Assembly (NCBI GenBank): GCA_029215795.1
Contig: JARDYH010000004.1
Location: forward strand, 200,928,017-200,992,016
Source of the DNA: Anniella stebbinsi
Lineage: Eukaryota; Chordata; Lepidosauria; Squamata; Anniellidae
DNA: 64,000 nucleotides
Reading direction: 5' to 3'
This document shows, in pieces, positions 1 to 34,800 of this stretch; positions within the stretch are counted from its first letter, which is position 1; each line of letters opens with the position of its first letter. The position numbers and the translations under genes are program-made. The notes beneath the pieces were generated by a model that worked only from the letters and a program-made list of their open reading frames with translations, was not told the origin of the DNA and searched no databases.

Positions 1-23296
<23,296 letters not shown>

Positions 23297-23313
23297 TCTT
23301 GTCACTTTGTCAT

Positions 23314-25479
23314 CTGAAAGTTAACATCATATTATGCTTATTTTTTAGTCTTGGGAGCATTCATATTTCATGATATCAAGATTTCTACTGCATTGTTACA
23401 TGCTTGTAATATATGTATGAAATAAGTAAATGCAATTCCTTTTTTACTGAAGCAGAAAAATATTGTATGGCCACTTCTCATCTAATAATTCTTAAAGCTT
23501 TTAAGTACTTAATTTTTAGAATGGAAAACAGACAAGTATGTCTTTATTTTCAAGTTTCAGAAACCAACAGCAAAATAGCATAGGTTGCTTCCATATCGCA
23601 GCTCTTTAACAATACTGAGGCACTGCTTTTCTGAATAATCAAGAAGTAAAATTAAAATGGCCCTTAACATAAAGGTTTGTCTATTATTTACTAAAGTAGT
23701 TCTATTCAGAAAAGGTTCGTTACAACATTATTTTCCTCTCATTTTTTTTATTTTAAAGTAGTACATAGAAGAAAAAAAGAAGAGAAAACCAGAAATTAAA
23801 GCTTTCCTTTCCACAACAGGAACTGCCCTTAAAGGGCAACTAAGAGGATATTCAAAGGGAAATTAGGGAAATTATCAGACTATTTGTCTCCTCATTACCA
23901 CACTCAATAGCAAACAATAAAAGGGGCAATTCCCAGAGGGTGGTTGTGTTGAAACAAAACAGAAGGGTCTTGTGGCACTTTAAAGACTAACATTTATTTT
24001 GGTATAAGCTTCATGGATTATAATTCACTTCATAGGAAACTTTTAATTAAAAGCACAGTACCTTAAAGGCCTCAATAATAAGTTGCCAATCTACACTGGA
24101 CAGGCTGTCGCTGTGATTGCAATTACATTTTACTTTTCCAATTGTATATAAATTAAGCTTCCAACTTGGACTTAAATTTAGTCTACTATTCTTATTGATG
24201 TCTTCCATAAATGTCAATACTATGCTTACCTCATTTTTGGAGAAAACCTGAAGTGAACTTCAAACATTTAAACAAAAGTATGAATGTTTAATTAACACAG
24301 TGATTACTTATCATTAAGATATGCTTCTGAACTATTTAAAGAAGTACACACATTTATGCTGCAATCCCCAACAACTTCCTTGGAATTCTCATTGAATTCA
24401 ACAACATAGGCCATTGAATTCAATGACATATCCTATGCTGCCAGCAGGACACACTGCTAGCACAACGGGGAACTAGAAGTTCTTAAAGCAAGCGGAAATG
24501 TTCATTTCAGGAATGGGGCACATCAGAGGAGCTCAGAGAAGGCAGCTCACCTGACCTGTCCAGAAACTAATGTTGCCAGGCACACATCAGGCAGGGCAAA
24601 CTCCAGCTGCACTAGCAGTGGGTCCTGCTGGTACAACAGAATGAGAGGAAACACAGAGGCAGGATTGGGTACTGTCTTGAGTTCCAAATTAACCATCAAA
24701 ATGAAATTTTTGTCCTACCAAAAGATGATGTCATATGTTTTATCATATGTTTTATCATGGGAATTAAAAGTGTGCTGAACTAACACTTTCTAACTAAATG
24801 AGAAAATGCTTCTACTCAACAAGTTAACATGGCAAAAATTGACAATTAGAATAACCAACTAATGCAACGGTAATTCTAAGCAAATCCTCTGAATTTCTTT
24901 GTGATATATGGCAATACAATATACCATGATGGGAAATCTCTCAGAGTAGAATTATGCAAAAGAAGCACACACAAATTGAAATGGGGTGAAACCTGTCCTG
25001 CAAATCAGGTCTCCTGCCTGCTGCGAACTGACAATCAAGATGATTAAGGTCAATGTGTTTCCAATTATAGTTTCCAAGGATAAATGAGATCATGTTCTCT
25101 CCAATAGGACAGAAGTGCAACATAGATGCAACTCTCCCACTAAGATCTTTAGCTTACCAAAATGTCAACACTGCAGTTCACCACACAATTAACTGATGGA
25201 ATTCACAATCAAAATATAAGATTATGGCCAGTACACTTAAGGTTAATTCACACTTACCCACAGAAGTGTAGGAGCCACAATAAGCATATACACCAAGCTA
25301 GGCAACATCTGCATGGGAAGGGTTCATGTTATTATCCCACATAACTATGTTTCTTATAACAATGTTTGATTGCAATACCAGGAAGCTATTTCCATACAAT
25401 TATGAAACTGTTAGAAAAAGAATTAGACAAAACATGGAGGATTAATCTATTAATGGATATTAACATCCCCTGCCTGTGG
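23314..25479. other. LARP7 intron 1, proximal part
   Basis: The region is A/T-rich. It holds the 'cttgtggcactttaaagact' repeat at 23955-24035 and a possible MITE fragment at 24440-24680. No exon was recognised. Confidence 0.35.
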
Positions 25480-25685
25480 AGGGGCTGTGGCTGCCTATGG
25501 AGGTGCAGTGATAGAGACCATGCTTTGTGTGCAGAATGTCCTAGGTTCAATCCACGGCATCTTCAAGTAGGGCTAGGAAAGAATCCTACCTGAAACTCTG
25601 GAGAGCTGCTGCCAGCTGGTGTTGACAATACTGGGCTAGATGGACCCATGGTCTGATTCAGTATAAGACACCTTCTTATGTTCCT
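25480..25685 (+). repeat. tRNA-derived SINE ('detect-and-gatggacc' family), copy 1
   Basis: The head is ggggctgtggctgcctatgg with tRNA-like ggttcaatccacgg (B box). The body is tgaaactctggagagctgct and the end is gggctagatggacccatggt then attcagtataag. Other copies are at 27061 and 42919. Confidence 0.75.
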
Positions 25686-26164
25686 ATTAGCAGGATGGAA
25701 CCTTTGTATAACTTTGGGAATAAGATGCCTGGGACAAAGGCCAGGAGATGGCAATTACTATGAGGCCCTGTTTGTGAGATTCTAAAGACATCTGGCTTGC
25801 AATTGCTGAGAAAAATAAATAAATGCTTAACTACCAGACATTGGTCTGATCTAGCAAGACTCTATTGTTCCACAAGTACTTAAGGCCAAAGACCACCCTA
25901 CAACTAACAATTCAGCTTTTAAGAGAACCATTAAAGCAGTTACTCAAGTGGGAGTTAAAAACTGGCCAGTTTAGGGTGTTTGCATTTCTTCTCTACCTCC
26001 CTTTCCAATATATATGTTACACCAAGCCATTAATTTAACAATTGGGAGCACCCTTATGGGACCTCTTACATACTTAATAGCTGCCTGAAATCAAGGACGT
26101 GAAACATTTCCTGTACCTGGATTATTTTATATTGTATTTCATGGTTTAAAGTTTTGTGAATTGG

Positions 26165-26220
26165 TCAGTGAGCTTCAGCTATTGGGAAGTATAGAAAAGT
26201 AATAAATAAATAAAATAACA
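26165..26220 (+). repeat. LINE-like 3' tail with AATA run
   Basis: It reads gagcttcagctattgggaag then atagaaaagtaataaataaa, the same tail family as at 21640 and 56365. Confidence 0.5.
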
Positions 26221-26849
26221 TCACCTACATAAATTGTGAGTATCAGGCTGCTGTTACAAACACAGGAGCTGGGTTAGAAAAACAGGTGGCAGTCTTATTG
26301 TTGCCTCTCAGACCAGTGAAATTTGCACAGTTTAGCCTTGGAACTGACTGACCCAAACTTCCCAGCTGACTAGCCTCTTGCCCTGACAGATGTTAAACTG
26401 TTGCTTATGCATATTCTTTCAACATGATTCTTCTTCAACATATATTCCAACCCAAACAAGATTTATAGTGATAATTCTGATCTCTGAACATAGCTCCTTC
26501 TCCTACATCCAAAGGCTTTGCTTGCGCTTCAATACCACCTAACCATATTTCACTTTATTCATATTAATGACAAATATAACCTTCCTGACCATCAAGAAAT
26601 AATTCTTTGTTTTGCTGTTACAGAGAACCTACATGAGGCACAACCTGGTTCAGGCTTGGACACAACAGGTTTAATCTCTGCTTGGTTAAAAACTTCATGT
26701 GACAACCAGTCTTTCAACCTCATGCAATAGGCTAATACATTGAGAAGGGCTTCTTTGAGAAAGGGAGATACAACAGTGCTCAAACCTTCTGAAATGTGAT
26801 CAACATCAAGCCAAAATACAACAAGTGGGAGAAGGAGTTAACAAGATGG

Positions 26850-27060
26850 ATTAGAACATAAGGAGAATCCTACTGCATAAGACTAATGACCTATGTTTCC
26901 TGTTGTGGCTAATCAAATGCCTCTGGGAAGAACACATGCAAGACATGAGAGCAATAATCTTCACTGGCTGTTATTTCTAAGTAATTGGTATTTAGAGGCA
27001 AGTTGCCTCTGATCCTGAGAGTAGCATATAACCTCCATGACTAGTAACCATGGGCTATAG
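26850..27060. repeat. Diverged interspersed repeat
   Basis: It holds ctatgtttcctgttgtggct then aatgcctctgggaagaacac and ggcaagttgcctctgatcct, resembling the end of CR1-like elements. The orientation and class are uncertain. Confidence 0.35.
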
Positions 27061-27245
27061 ATGGGCTGTAGTTCAATGATAGTGCACATGCACTGAATGC
27101 AGAAGGTCACAGCTTCAGTCCCTAGCATCCCTAGATAGACCTAAAAAAGAATCTTGCCTGAAATTCCGGACACCTGCTACCAGTCAGTGTCGACAATGTT
27201 AGGTTAGATGGACCAACTGTCTGACTCAGTATAAGGCTATGTTCA
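27061..27245 (+). repeat. tRNA-derived SINE, copy 2
   Basis: The head is gggctgtagttcaatgatag with gcatgcactgaatgcagaag nearby. The end is ggttagatggaccaactgtc then gactcagtataaggc. It matches the copy at 25480. Confidence 0.75.
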
Positions 27246-27357
27246 TTTTGTATGCCCTGAAACTTTCATCATTCACCTTCATTGGATAACCCCAGGTTTT
27301 CATATTACAAGAAAGAAAGAAACACTTCTATTCACCCACCTTCTCTACTGTGTAAAG

Positions 27358-27713
27358 CACAGGTCCTGAACCTCTTTCAGCGTGAGGGTCAAATTCTACT
27401 TGAGAAAAAATTTCAGGGGCTACATTCTAGTGGCGGGTGGGGCCAAAGGCAAAATAAGCAAGACCAAAATAATAAAAACACAAGCATATTTTATGTTAAA
27501 GAACTTACTGTCAGTAGGTAAGCTTCAAGAGAGGCATTTCATCCTTTAGAATGGGGAAAAGCCTGCACAAAAGCCAGGAAACTATCAAACCATCAGTGGT
27601 TAACGGGATGGGGCCAGGGAAAGCGAGCAAAGCCATCTAGAGAACTCCTAAAACCAGACTGGAATTACAGGAGGGCCAGGTTTGTCCTCCAGGTCTGAGG
27701 TTGTGCATCCCTG
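27358..27713. mobile_element. hAT (Charlie-like) element
   Basis: Its ends are caggtcctgaacctc and, inverted, gaggttgtgcatccctg. The flanking octamers gtgtaaag and gagtaaag match at 7 of 8 positions, as expected for hAT. No transposase reading frame was seen. Confidence 0.55.
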
Positions 27714-28145
27714 GAGTAAAGTCTATTCTCTACTCCTTAACCTTTCTGATTACTCTTTTCTGCATGCCATATTTGTAAAAAGGAAGGATGTTAAGAAACA
27801 GACATCAGAAAATGAATGTAAGAAAATACTGACTCTGTCAATGCTCATTTAGGGGGAAATCCTACGTTTCTAGGTTTAATTAGAAAAAAGTCATACAACT
27901 CCCAGCATCCCTCAGACAACATGTCTAAACATGCATAGGTTTGCAACCTGAATTCACATTAAAAAAAAATTGTTTGCTTGGGAAAGCAAAAATGTTAGAC
28001 CAGCCATGCTCCTTAATTTTTTATGAGAGAGAAAACTAAAGGGTAGGCATGATAAGAATATAAAAATATGCATAGTGCTGAGAGAATGAAGTGTTTTTCT
28101 CTCTCCCCCCACCCCCGTAACACTAAAACTCAGAGCCACCCAATG

Positions 28146-28456
28146 AAATTATTTGGCAGAAGGAACAGGCTAGATGAGAAAGCATTTTCGCACAATACAT
28201 AATTAAAATATGGAATTTGCTGCTACAATAGATGGCCATTACCTCAGATGGTTTTTGAGAATTGTTAGATTTATCATCTACAATAATTAGCTGCATAAGC
28301 TAATTGGAATAGCAGCATAAGCTATTAGCCACATAAGCTAAACGGAACCTCCAGGTTAAATAGCAGCATACTTCTGAAATTAGTAGTGGGGGAAGGAAAG
28401 TTACTGCTTCCAAGATCTGTTCTGTGGGCTGGGCACTGTGGGAAACAAGGTGCTGG
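28146..28456 (+). repeat. Diverged CR1 LINE 3' end
   Basis: The sequence follows the CR1 end pattern: cgcacaatacataattaaaa then atggaatttgctgctacaat, followed by gatggccatta, and near the end gggcactgtgggaaacaagg then tgctgg. It is old and partly rearranged (gcataagcta is repeated inside). Confidence 0.55.
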
Positions 28457-28884
28457 TCCATGGCCACAATTTCATGCATACTTATGTGATCCTATGCTTA
28501 TGCTTTATCTAGTCTTTTACAAAAATAAATCATGATTTAAAAAGAGCAGGGGATATGTCATGAAGTCTAAGAGTAGAATGCTGCAAGCCATATTAGATAC
28601 TGTAGTAACCAACAGGCAAACTATTAGCAATCTCATGAGTTTATCCACCATACTGGGAGTACTAACATTATGCTTGGCAGTGTGCTTTAAGAAAATAGAA
28701 GCATAAAATAAAGGTTAAAGGAACTGCCATGTGTATAACTGGATAGTTCAGCTTCTGAATAGGGCAATCCTATACATATTTACCCAAGAGTAAACCCAAC
28801 TGAATACAGCAGCTTGCTTGGGACTATGCTATATATGCATCTTTATGTTCTTGTTTGCGAGGCAAGAGACCTCAGAATACAGCT

Positions 28885-30224
28885 CATCTTCTCACATGAT
28901 ATTAGAACCTGGGGTTATCCTATGAAGCTGATTGCTGAGAGATTCAGGACAAATAAAAGGAAGTACTTCTTCACACAGCACATAGTCTGTTAAGGATAGT
29001 ATGTCTCCTCTGAATGAATGCTTGGAGGCGGTAATGGGCTGGATGAGGAAAAACAAACTGAAGCTGAATCCAGACAAGACGGAGGTGCTTGCTGTCAAAG
29101 GCCGCAACCTGGGTTTGGAGGTGTGTCAACCGGTTCTGGATGGGGTTACACTCCCCCTGAAAGACTGTGTCCGCAGCTTGGGGATGCTCCTGGATCCGTC
29201 GCTCAAAATGACAGCCCAGATAGATGCGACGGCCAGGAGTGCCTACTATCAGCTTCGGCTGATACGCCAGCTGCGCCCCTTCCTAGAGTTGGAAGACCTA
29301 AAGACGGTAGTGCACGCGCTGGTAACTTCGAGGCTCGACTTCTGCAATGCGCTGTACATAGGGCTACCTTTGTGCCTAGTCCGGTAACTTCAACTAGTTC
29401 AAAATATGGCAGCCAGGTTGGTCACTGGTACATCTAGGAGTGACCATATTACGCCAACTTTAAAATCGCTCCACTGGCTGCCAATTAGTTTCTGGGCGAA
29501 GTATAAAGTGTTGGTCATTACCTTTAAAGCCCTACATGGTTTGGGTCCAGGTTACCTGCGGGATCGCCTTCTCCCGTACAATCCGCCCCGCACGCTCAGG
29601 TCCTCTGGGAAGAACTTACTGCGGTCGGCCAAGACTAGGCTGACAACTGTTACCCAGAGGACCTTCTCTTCTGCCGCTCCCAGACTGTGGAATGACCTGC
29701 TGGAGGAGACTCGTCAACTTAACAGTCTTTTAGAATTTAAGAAAGCTATAAAGACTGTTCTCTTCCGGCAGGCATATCCAGTGTAATTTTTAGAATGTTT
29801 TTAGGATGTTTTAGGATGTTTTAATGCAGTTTTAATAATATTTGTCATGTTTTTAACTAGTTTTATGTATTTTATCATGTTGTTGTTCCCCACCTCGATC
29901 CAGACGGAGAGGCGGGTAAGAAATAAATCGTTATTATTATTATTATTATAGTTAAACTATGAAATTCACTACAGCAATTTGGATAGCTTTAAAAGGGGGT
30001 TGGATAAATTCCTGGAGAAGGTGATCAATGGCCACTAGCCCTGATGGTTATGCGCTACCTCCAGTATCCGAGGCAAAAAAGCCTATATGCACCAGTTACT
30101 GGGGAACATGGGTGGGAGGGTGCTGTTGCACAGTGTCCTGCTTTGTCGGTCCCTGGCTGGCAGCTGAGTTCTGGCCTAGATGGACCCTCGGTGTGATCCA
30201 GCATATCTCTTTTGTCTTTCTGCT
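28885..30224 (+). mobile_element. CR1 LINE 3' end, split by an L2-like insertion
   Basis: The first part (28885-28986) has ggttatcctatgaagctgat and aggaagtacttcttcacaca. The second part (29948-30224) resumes with taaactatgaaattcactac and runs through tggatagctttaaaaggggg to gcctagatggaccctcggtg. The two parts join in the canonical CR1 order once the insertion is removed. Confidence 0.85.
28987..29947 (+). mobile_element. L2-like LINE, 5'-truncated, inserted in CR1
   Basis: The plus strand encodes the end of a reverse transcriptase: MGWMRKNKLKLNPDKTEVLA, the CFCNALY-like FCNALYIGLP region, then SLHWLPISFWAKYKVL and TFSSAAPRLWNDL, ending in FRQAYPV. One frame shift separates the two halves (near 29385). 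The 3' tail ends in a TTA/ATT repeat. The pentamer atagt on both sides is a probable target duplication. It is a young-looking copy. Confidence 0.82.
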
Positions 30225-30231
30225 ATCCCGA

Positions 30232-30430
30232 GCCAGCGTCGTCTAGTGTACGACTGGGCCTGAGGAAAGACAGGTTCGAACCCCCACCTAAACCAGCAAA
30301 CTCACTAGGTAAGCTTACAACAGTCACTCTAGCCTACCTCGCCCAGTTGTTGTGAAGATAAAATAAAGGGATTGGGGGGAGAGCCACGTATGCTTGGAGA
30401 ACAGGCGGGGTATATGTAATAGTAATAATA
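30232..30430 (+). repeat. Sauria-type SINE
   Basis: The head is gccagcgtcgtctagtgtac and the B box caggttcgaacccccacc. The core is ctagcctacctcgcccagtt then gttgtgaagataaaat. The end is ggcggggtatatgtaatag with an ATA tail. Confidence 0.75.
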
Positions 30431-31110
30431 CTCCCAACTCCGAGTCTCCACATCGCTCTTCGCGTCAGAGAGGGCGGGGCACACGGGCGCATAGAAACTA
30501 GGTTCCCCTCAGCCAACAAGCACCTGAACGGCCACCTGACAGATCCGCGTTCCTCAGTTTGAGACGAACACGAGACCTGCACCCCTCGCGCTGACGCTCA
30601 AACGATCTTCATCTCTAACCCGGCGCGGGTCGAGCGCATGCGCGGACGCCACTGCGACGAGTGGCCTGTGAGTCACGGGAACGCGCAAAGGGTTAAACAA
30701 TATCAGCTCCCCTCCCCCTCCTTTCACTTTCACCTGCTCCCGAACTGACCTGATGCCACGAGCCAGCGTGAGGGAACCAAGGCAACGTCGCAGCCAGAGA
30801 CGGCTCGAAGAGGGAACCGCTCTCCTCAGACTTCTCTCCCCGCACGCGTTGTAGTATTAAATTCTCGCGCGACATACAGGAGACCCCGCTCTCCCACTGC
30901 CCTATTGGTTCTTTAGAAAACAAGCGGCACCCATTTCCGCACAGACTAGACATGCGCGTTTATACAGACGCGGCGAGAGTCATTCTCCATTTTTCATTAC
31001 GGTTGTCATAGAGATAGAAAGGGTAGACCGGCAGCCGCACGCGCACACGGTCTAAACATCCGGTGAAAGCAAAAATGGGAAGCCGCCATTGGCCACGATC
31101 CTCAATGACC
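30430..31110. promoter_or_regulatory. CpG-rich promoter block, probably LARP7 5' end
   Basis: CpG density is far above the surroundings. A palindromic NRF1-type site GCGCATGCGC is at 30634-30643, and a minus-strand ETS-type site (ccggatgt) is at about 31051-31058. A minus-strand donor candidate, atcaggtcagtt (exon end 30750), uses the same gtcagt type as LARP7 exon 4. LARP7 exon 1 (5' UTR) would therefore lie at roughly 30750-30950; this is inferred. Confidence 0.6.
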
Positions 31111-31322
31111 GCAGACTGGGGTTGCCTTCTTATTCTTGAGCATCTCCGTGGTAAAAACGGCAACCTAGGAATCCCATGTACCCCTCCCCTTGAGTTGCAC
31201 GATGCAAGAAATGTGGGGATATAAATGTAACAACAATGTCATGCGACGGTAAAACAAAATGATGCTATCGTACGACTTCTCACAGCAAAATCCTATGCAA
31301 ATTCCTCTTCTCAGTACGTTTA

Positions 31323-31657
31323 GTAAACACTAGGCTGACCATCTGAAAAGGAGGACAGGGCTCATATAACTTTAACAGTTGTAGAGAAAAGGGAATTTCA
31401 GCAGGTGTCATTTGTATGCAATTAGTTCCTGGTGATATTCCCTCTTCATCACAACAGTTAAAGTTGCAGAGCCCTGCCTTCTTTTGTATATGGTCACTCT
31501 AGTATAGTGCCTGCACCTTTAACAGTTGTGATGAAGAGGGAATTTCACCAGGAACTAATTGCATACAAATGACACCTGCTGAAATTCCCTTTTCTCTACA
31601 ACTGTTAAAGTTATATGAGCCCTGTCCTCCTTTTCAGATGGTCAGCCTAGTAAACAC
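31323..31657. mobile_element. 319-bp palindromic hAT-type MITE with 8-bp TSD, copy 1
   Basis: The element (31331-31649) begins taggctgaccatctgaaaag and ends in the inverted copy ttttcagatggtcagccta. Most of each half pairs with the other around a short centre. The octamer gtaaacac is perfectly duplicated on both sides (31323-31330 and 31650-31657). An 8-bp duplication is diagnostic of hAT-type integration. There is no coding capacity. Confidence 0.9.
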
Positions 31658-31849
31658 CAATGAAATGTGCATAGGGTCTCAGCCTGACAGCGCAATCCTA
31701 TGCATCTTTTAAAGTTCTATGCAAATAGAATTGCAGCTAAAGTCTCATATATATTATTACCAGTGTTTACAGAAGCCAGTCCTGTATTTGAAGGGCTGCC
31801 AGTGGACCGTCCTCTATTTGAAGGGCTGTCCAGTCCCAATTCCGACTTC

Positions 31850-31960
31850 GGGCAAATCCTATACATGTTTAGACAGAAATAAACTCCTACAACTCCCAGC
31901 TTTTAGGACCTGCGAGTTGTATGACTTTTTCTGTCTAAACATGCATTAGGATTGCACCCC
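31850..31960. repeat. Short foldback ('acatgtttagacagaaa' family)
   Basis: The left arm tacatgtttagacagaaata is matched by the inverted right arm tttctgtctaaacatgcatt, with ctacaactcccagc between. Related copies are at about 27855-27950 and 33245-33405. Confidence 0.6.
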
Positions 31961-32164
31961 TAAAGATAAAGAATAAGAATTGTTGCCCATCCACAGTTAG
32001 CACCTGAACAGTCGACTGAAGAGGCAGGCACTCAGGTTACTCGGTCACAGTCGTGTGAGCTTTACAATATTTCTATTTTAATTATAATAATTTCTAAATT
32101 TGCAGCTATGCATATAAGCACCTCCACATTTTATGCAAAGCTGTTGTTTTAGTGATGCATTTGG

Positions 32165-32530
32165 GCCATTCATAAGTGGCCACCCTAGACTCTTTTCTCT
32201 TCCCTGTGGGTGCGGCGTGGAGCCACTCTTTCCGCGCCAAGTCTATGGTGAAAGCCTCCTATACTTTGTACTGGAAGCGGAAGCGCTGTTCAACGGTAAT
32301 CCGGAAGTGAGGGACTGCGACGGTGTGTTGTTTTCTCTCTCTATGGTGTTCCTCGTGTCGTGTAGAGAGGACGTCACCACCAGCTGGGTTGAGCGGGAAG
32401 GTTTGGAAGGTCGGAGCGCGCGGCTGCCGTGTGGGTTCCTGTCAGCGCTCGTGAGGGAAGGAAGGAAGGAGTCGCTTTCCATTAAGAGGGCTTCGGGTTC
32501 GCACGGTGGGAGAATTCGCCGTTTGTAAAT
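32165..32530 (+). promoter_or_regulatory. Second CpG-rich block, probable ZGRF1 promoter and first exon
   Basis: It is CpG-dense with consensus ETS sites: ccggaagtg at 32301 and gcggaagcg near 32278. It lies 2.2 kb before the first coding exon of ZGRF1. The exact start and donor of exon 1 could not be fixed by eye. Confidence 0.5.
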
Positions 32531-32671
32531 CTAGCTAGGGAAAGCGACTTATTTACCCATCAGTGGCTGCGATATAGAAACATCTTCGGCTACTCTTACT
32601 GGTTTGGAAGTGGGGATATACTTGGTCCTGGATGCCAGTCTCTTCCCTGTCTCCCTTTGTTCTCATTCTGT

Positions 32672-32840
32672 GACAAGAGTGTTGGATTCGGACCCCTTCA
32701 GGTCCTTCCACTTGGTGACCTTGGGCCATTCCCTGTCTCTTAGCCTACTTACCTAACCTTCAAGGGGAAAAGTAAGGTGGGGTGGAGAACCATGTATGCC
32801 GATCTGAGTTTCTTGGAGGAAAGGCGAGATATAAATGTAG
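32672..32840 (+). repeat. Sauria-type SINE, 5'-truncated
   Basis: It begins at gagtgttggattcggacccc, continues ggtgaccttgggccattccc, and ends tgagtttcttggaggaaagg then cgagatataaatgtag. Confidence 0.75.
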
Positions 32841-34257
32841 TGGCAGGGAGAGACAAACTCTGGTGCTGTAGAGCTATGAAGATTTTAATAGTATAAAAAA
32901 GCTCTTGAGAATATAAAAATCAGTTTCCAAACAAATAAGTAAAGTAGGAAATAGTCGTTCATATTGCAGACTAAGTTACTTCAAACAGTTATGAGGATAA
33001 AAAGGTGGGGTATGCTTGCAATAAATAAAAAGGAGGGGAACATCATATTCTGTCATATCCTTAGAGGAAGGGCAAGTTAAAAATGTACTAATTTTGGCAA
33101 CATCTGCTAGCATTGCTAACTTTTAAAAATGTCATGCTATGCCTTTAACTAATGTGCTAGCATTTTAGCAGATAAAAGTTACTTTGTTCCCATTCCTCCT
33201 CCCCTCCCCCGCCCTATGGAGGCAGCATGATGGCTGAAGCTTCACTTAGGGTGCAATCCTATGCATGTAGTACTTTTTTCTGTCTCCGGCACAATCTTAT
33301 GCATCTACAACAGAAAAAAGTCCTACAATAAATGGCTGGCTGGCAAATCCTTCTAGCATTTATTTTTGAACTTTTTCTGTTGTAGATGCATAGGATTGTA
33401 CCGTAATTAAATTTCTGTCAGTCAAGTTGCAGTAAAAGCAGAGAAAAGTTACAACATAATTTACTACAATCTAAAACTTAAATCGGTCTTATTATACAGG
33501 GGGGGGAAATGCTTAGCTCTGACATTCAGCTTGTAGTATTGGGGCTGTGGCTTTCTTCAACAATTCTTTTCCTGTAGTTTAGTTAAATACTGTTTTATTG
33601 TCTTTTTAACAGAATGATGTAGACAAATAAGTAATAGAGGATCTCAGGTGTGTGACTTTGATTTCAGTAGGGGTCATGGCTTTGTTGCACTATCCCACTT
33701 TCCTTGTTTTTGAAGAGGGAAGTAGGTTCAGAATCTTCTTCCTGTCTCCTGCTGATAATCTTTGTTAGGCAGAGAGAAAGGTAAAGATTTACAAAGCATT
33801 GCCTGAATCAAAACATACTATGGATTGTGTACCTCAGCGATATTAGCACTGAATATTTTCCCCCAGATTATAGTTCAGATTAAAAGTGATTATTTAAATT
33901 TTAGAATTGCAGTTAATGAGCTAATCAATTAGTTTGCAGATTAATGTTTTTTAAAGAAAGACACTTTGAAATGTAAGTGAGACACCTTGTGGTAGTTGCA
34001 TGAAATTGAAGATGCTGAAAGAAAGAAAAACTTTACTTGTTTTAGAATTGTTCAAATAAGCAAAAGCTCAAAAGTCCTTTTTTAAAAAAATTGAGGGTTT
34101 GTTGCCAGTACTGCTGATGAAGTGCTCTTGTGTTTAATCACCAAGGCTGTATTCCTATGCACACCTACTGAGGAGTAAGGTTCATTGAAAATAATAAGAT
34201 TGACTTATAAGGAGACATGTAGAATTGCACTGCTTGGCTGCAGTCCTAAACATCCTT
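32841..34257. other. ZGRF1 intron 1, with one small foldback
   Basis: Mostly A/T-rich sequence. At 33290-33405 the arms atgcatctacaacagaaaaa and ttttctgttgtagatgcata form a foldback flanked by 'gcaatcctatgcat' words. Half of the 'ggctgcaatcc' MITE lies at 34145-34240. Confidence 0.45.
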
Positions 34258-34480
34258 GGGCGGATCTACACTGCTGTTTTAAAGCGCTTTATAACAGTAG
34301 TGACAACTGTTTTGGAGTGTGTCCTGGGCCCCAACAGTTGTCACTACTGTTATAAAGCGCTTTAAAGTGGTTTATAACAGTACTGAGAACTGTTGGGGCC
34401 CAGGACACACTCCAAAACAGTTGTGACTACTGTTTTAAAGCGCTTTAAAGCGCTTTAAACCAGCAGTGTAGATCCTGCCC
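34258..34480. mobile_element. Four-fold foldback MITE
   Basis: Outer ends gggcggatctacactgctg and cagcagtgtagatcctgccc are inverted. Inside, the modules aaagcgctttataacagtag then tgacaactgtt, and ggagtgtgtcctgggcccc, occur repeatedly in both orientations, giving nested hairpins. No clear target duplication was found. Confidence 0.65.
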
Positions 34481-34724
34481 TTGCCTTGGGATAGGTCCCA
34501 TTGAGTTCAAAACATTGGGTCCCATTAGGTTGAACTCAATGAGACTCACATACATGGGATTGTACTGTATATTGGTTTTTGAACTTCAGTGAGTTCAGAT
34601 TGCTGTTTATGGATTCAGAAAGGCACATTGTATAAATGTAGTTATTTTAAAAAATAGGATGTGTATGTCTCTTTGGATCCCACACATTAAGTCCTATTGA
34701 CTTAAACAGGATTTTTTCTTTTAG

Positions 34725-34800
34725 GTGGTATGACATTTGGAAGTGCAAACCAATGGTATGATCTTGTTTCACCAAAGTGATGGCTTGTCAGGAGTTTATT
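34725..34800 (+). CDS. ZGRF1: ZGRF1 exon with start codon (coding 34780-34800)
   Basis: The exon follows the acceptor cttttag and ends at donor attgtgagtc. Its coding part gives MACQEFI, the conserved ZGRF1 N-terminus. A 17-codon upstream ORF (34730-34780) ends in a TGA that overlaps the start codon (TGATG). Confidence 0.93.

Noticed and set aside
23297..23305. Upstream in-frame GTG as an alternative LARP7 start
   Set aside because: The family begins METE at 23296, and nuclear vertebrate genes rarely start at GTG. No evidence supports three extra residues.
32133..32528. 131-residue open frame in the second CpG block as a protein gene
   Set aside because: CpG-rich promoter sequence yields long frames by composition; there is no conserved domain and it overlaps ETS-site promoter sequence.
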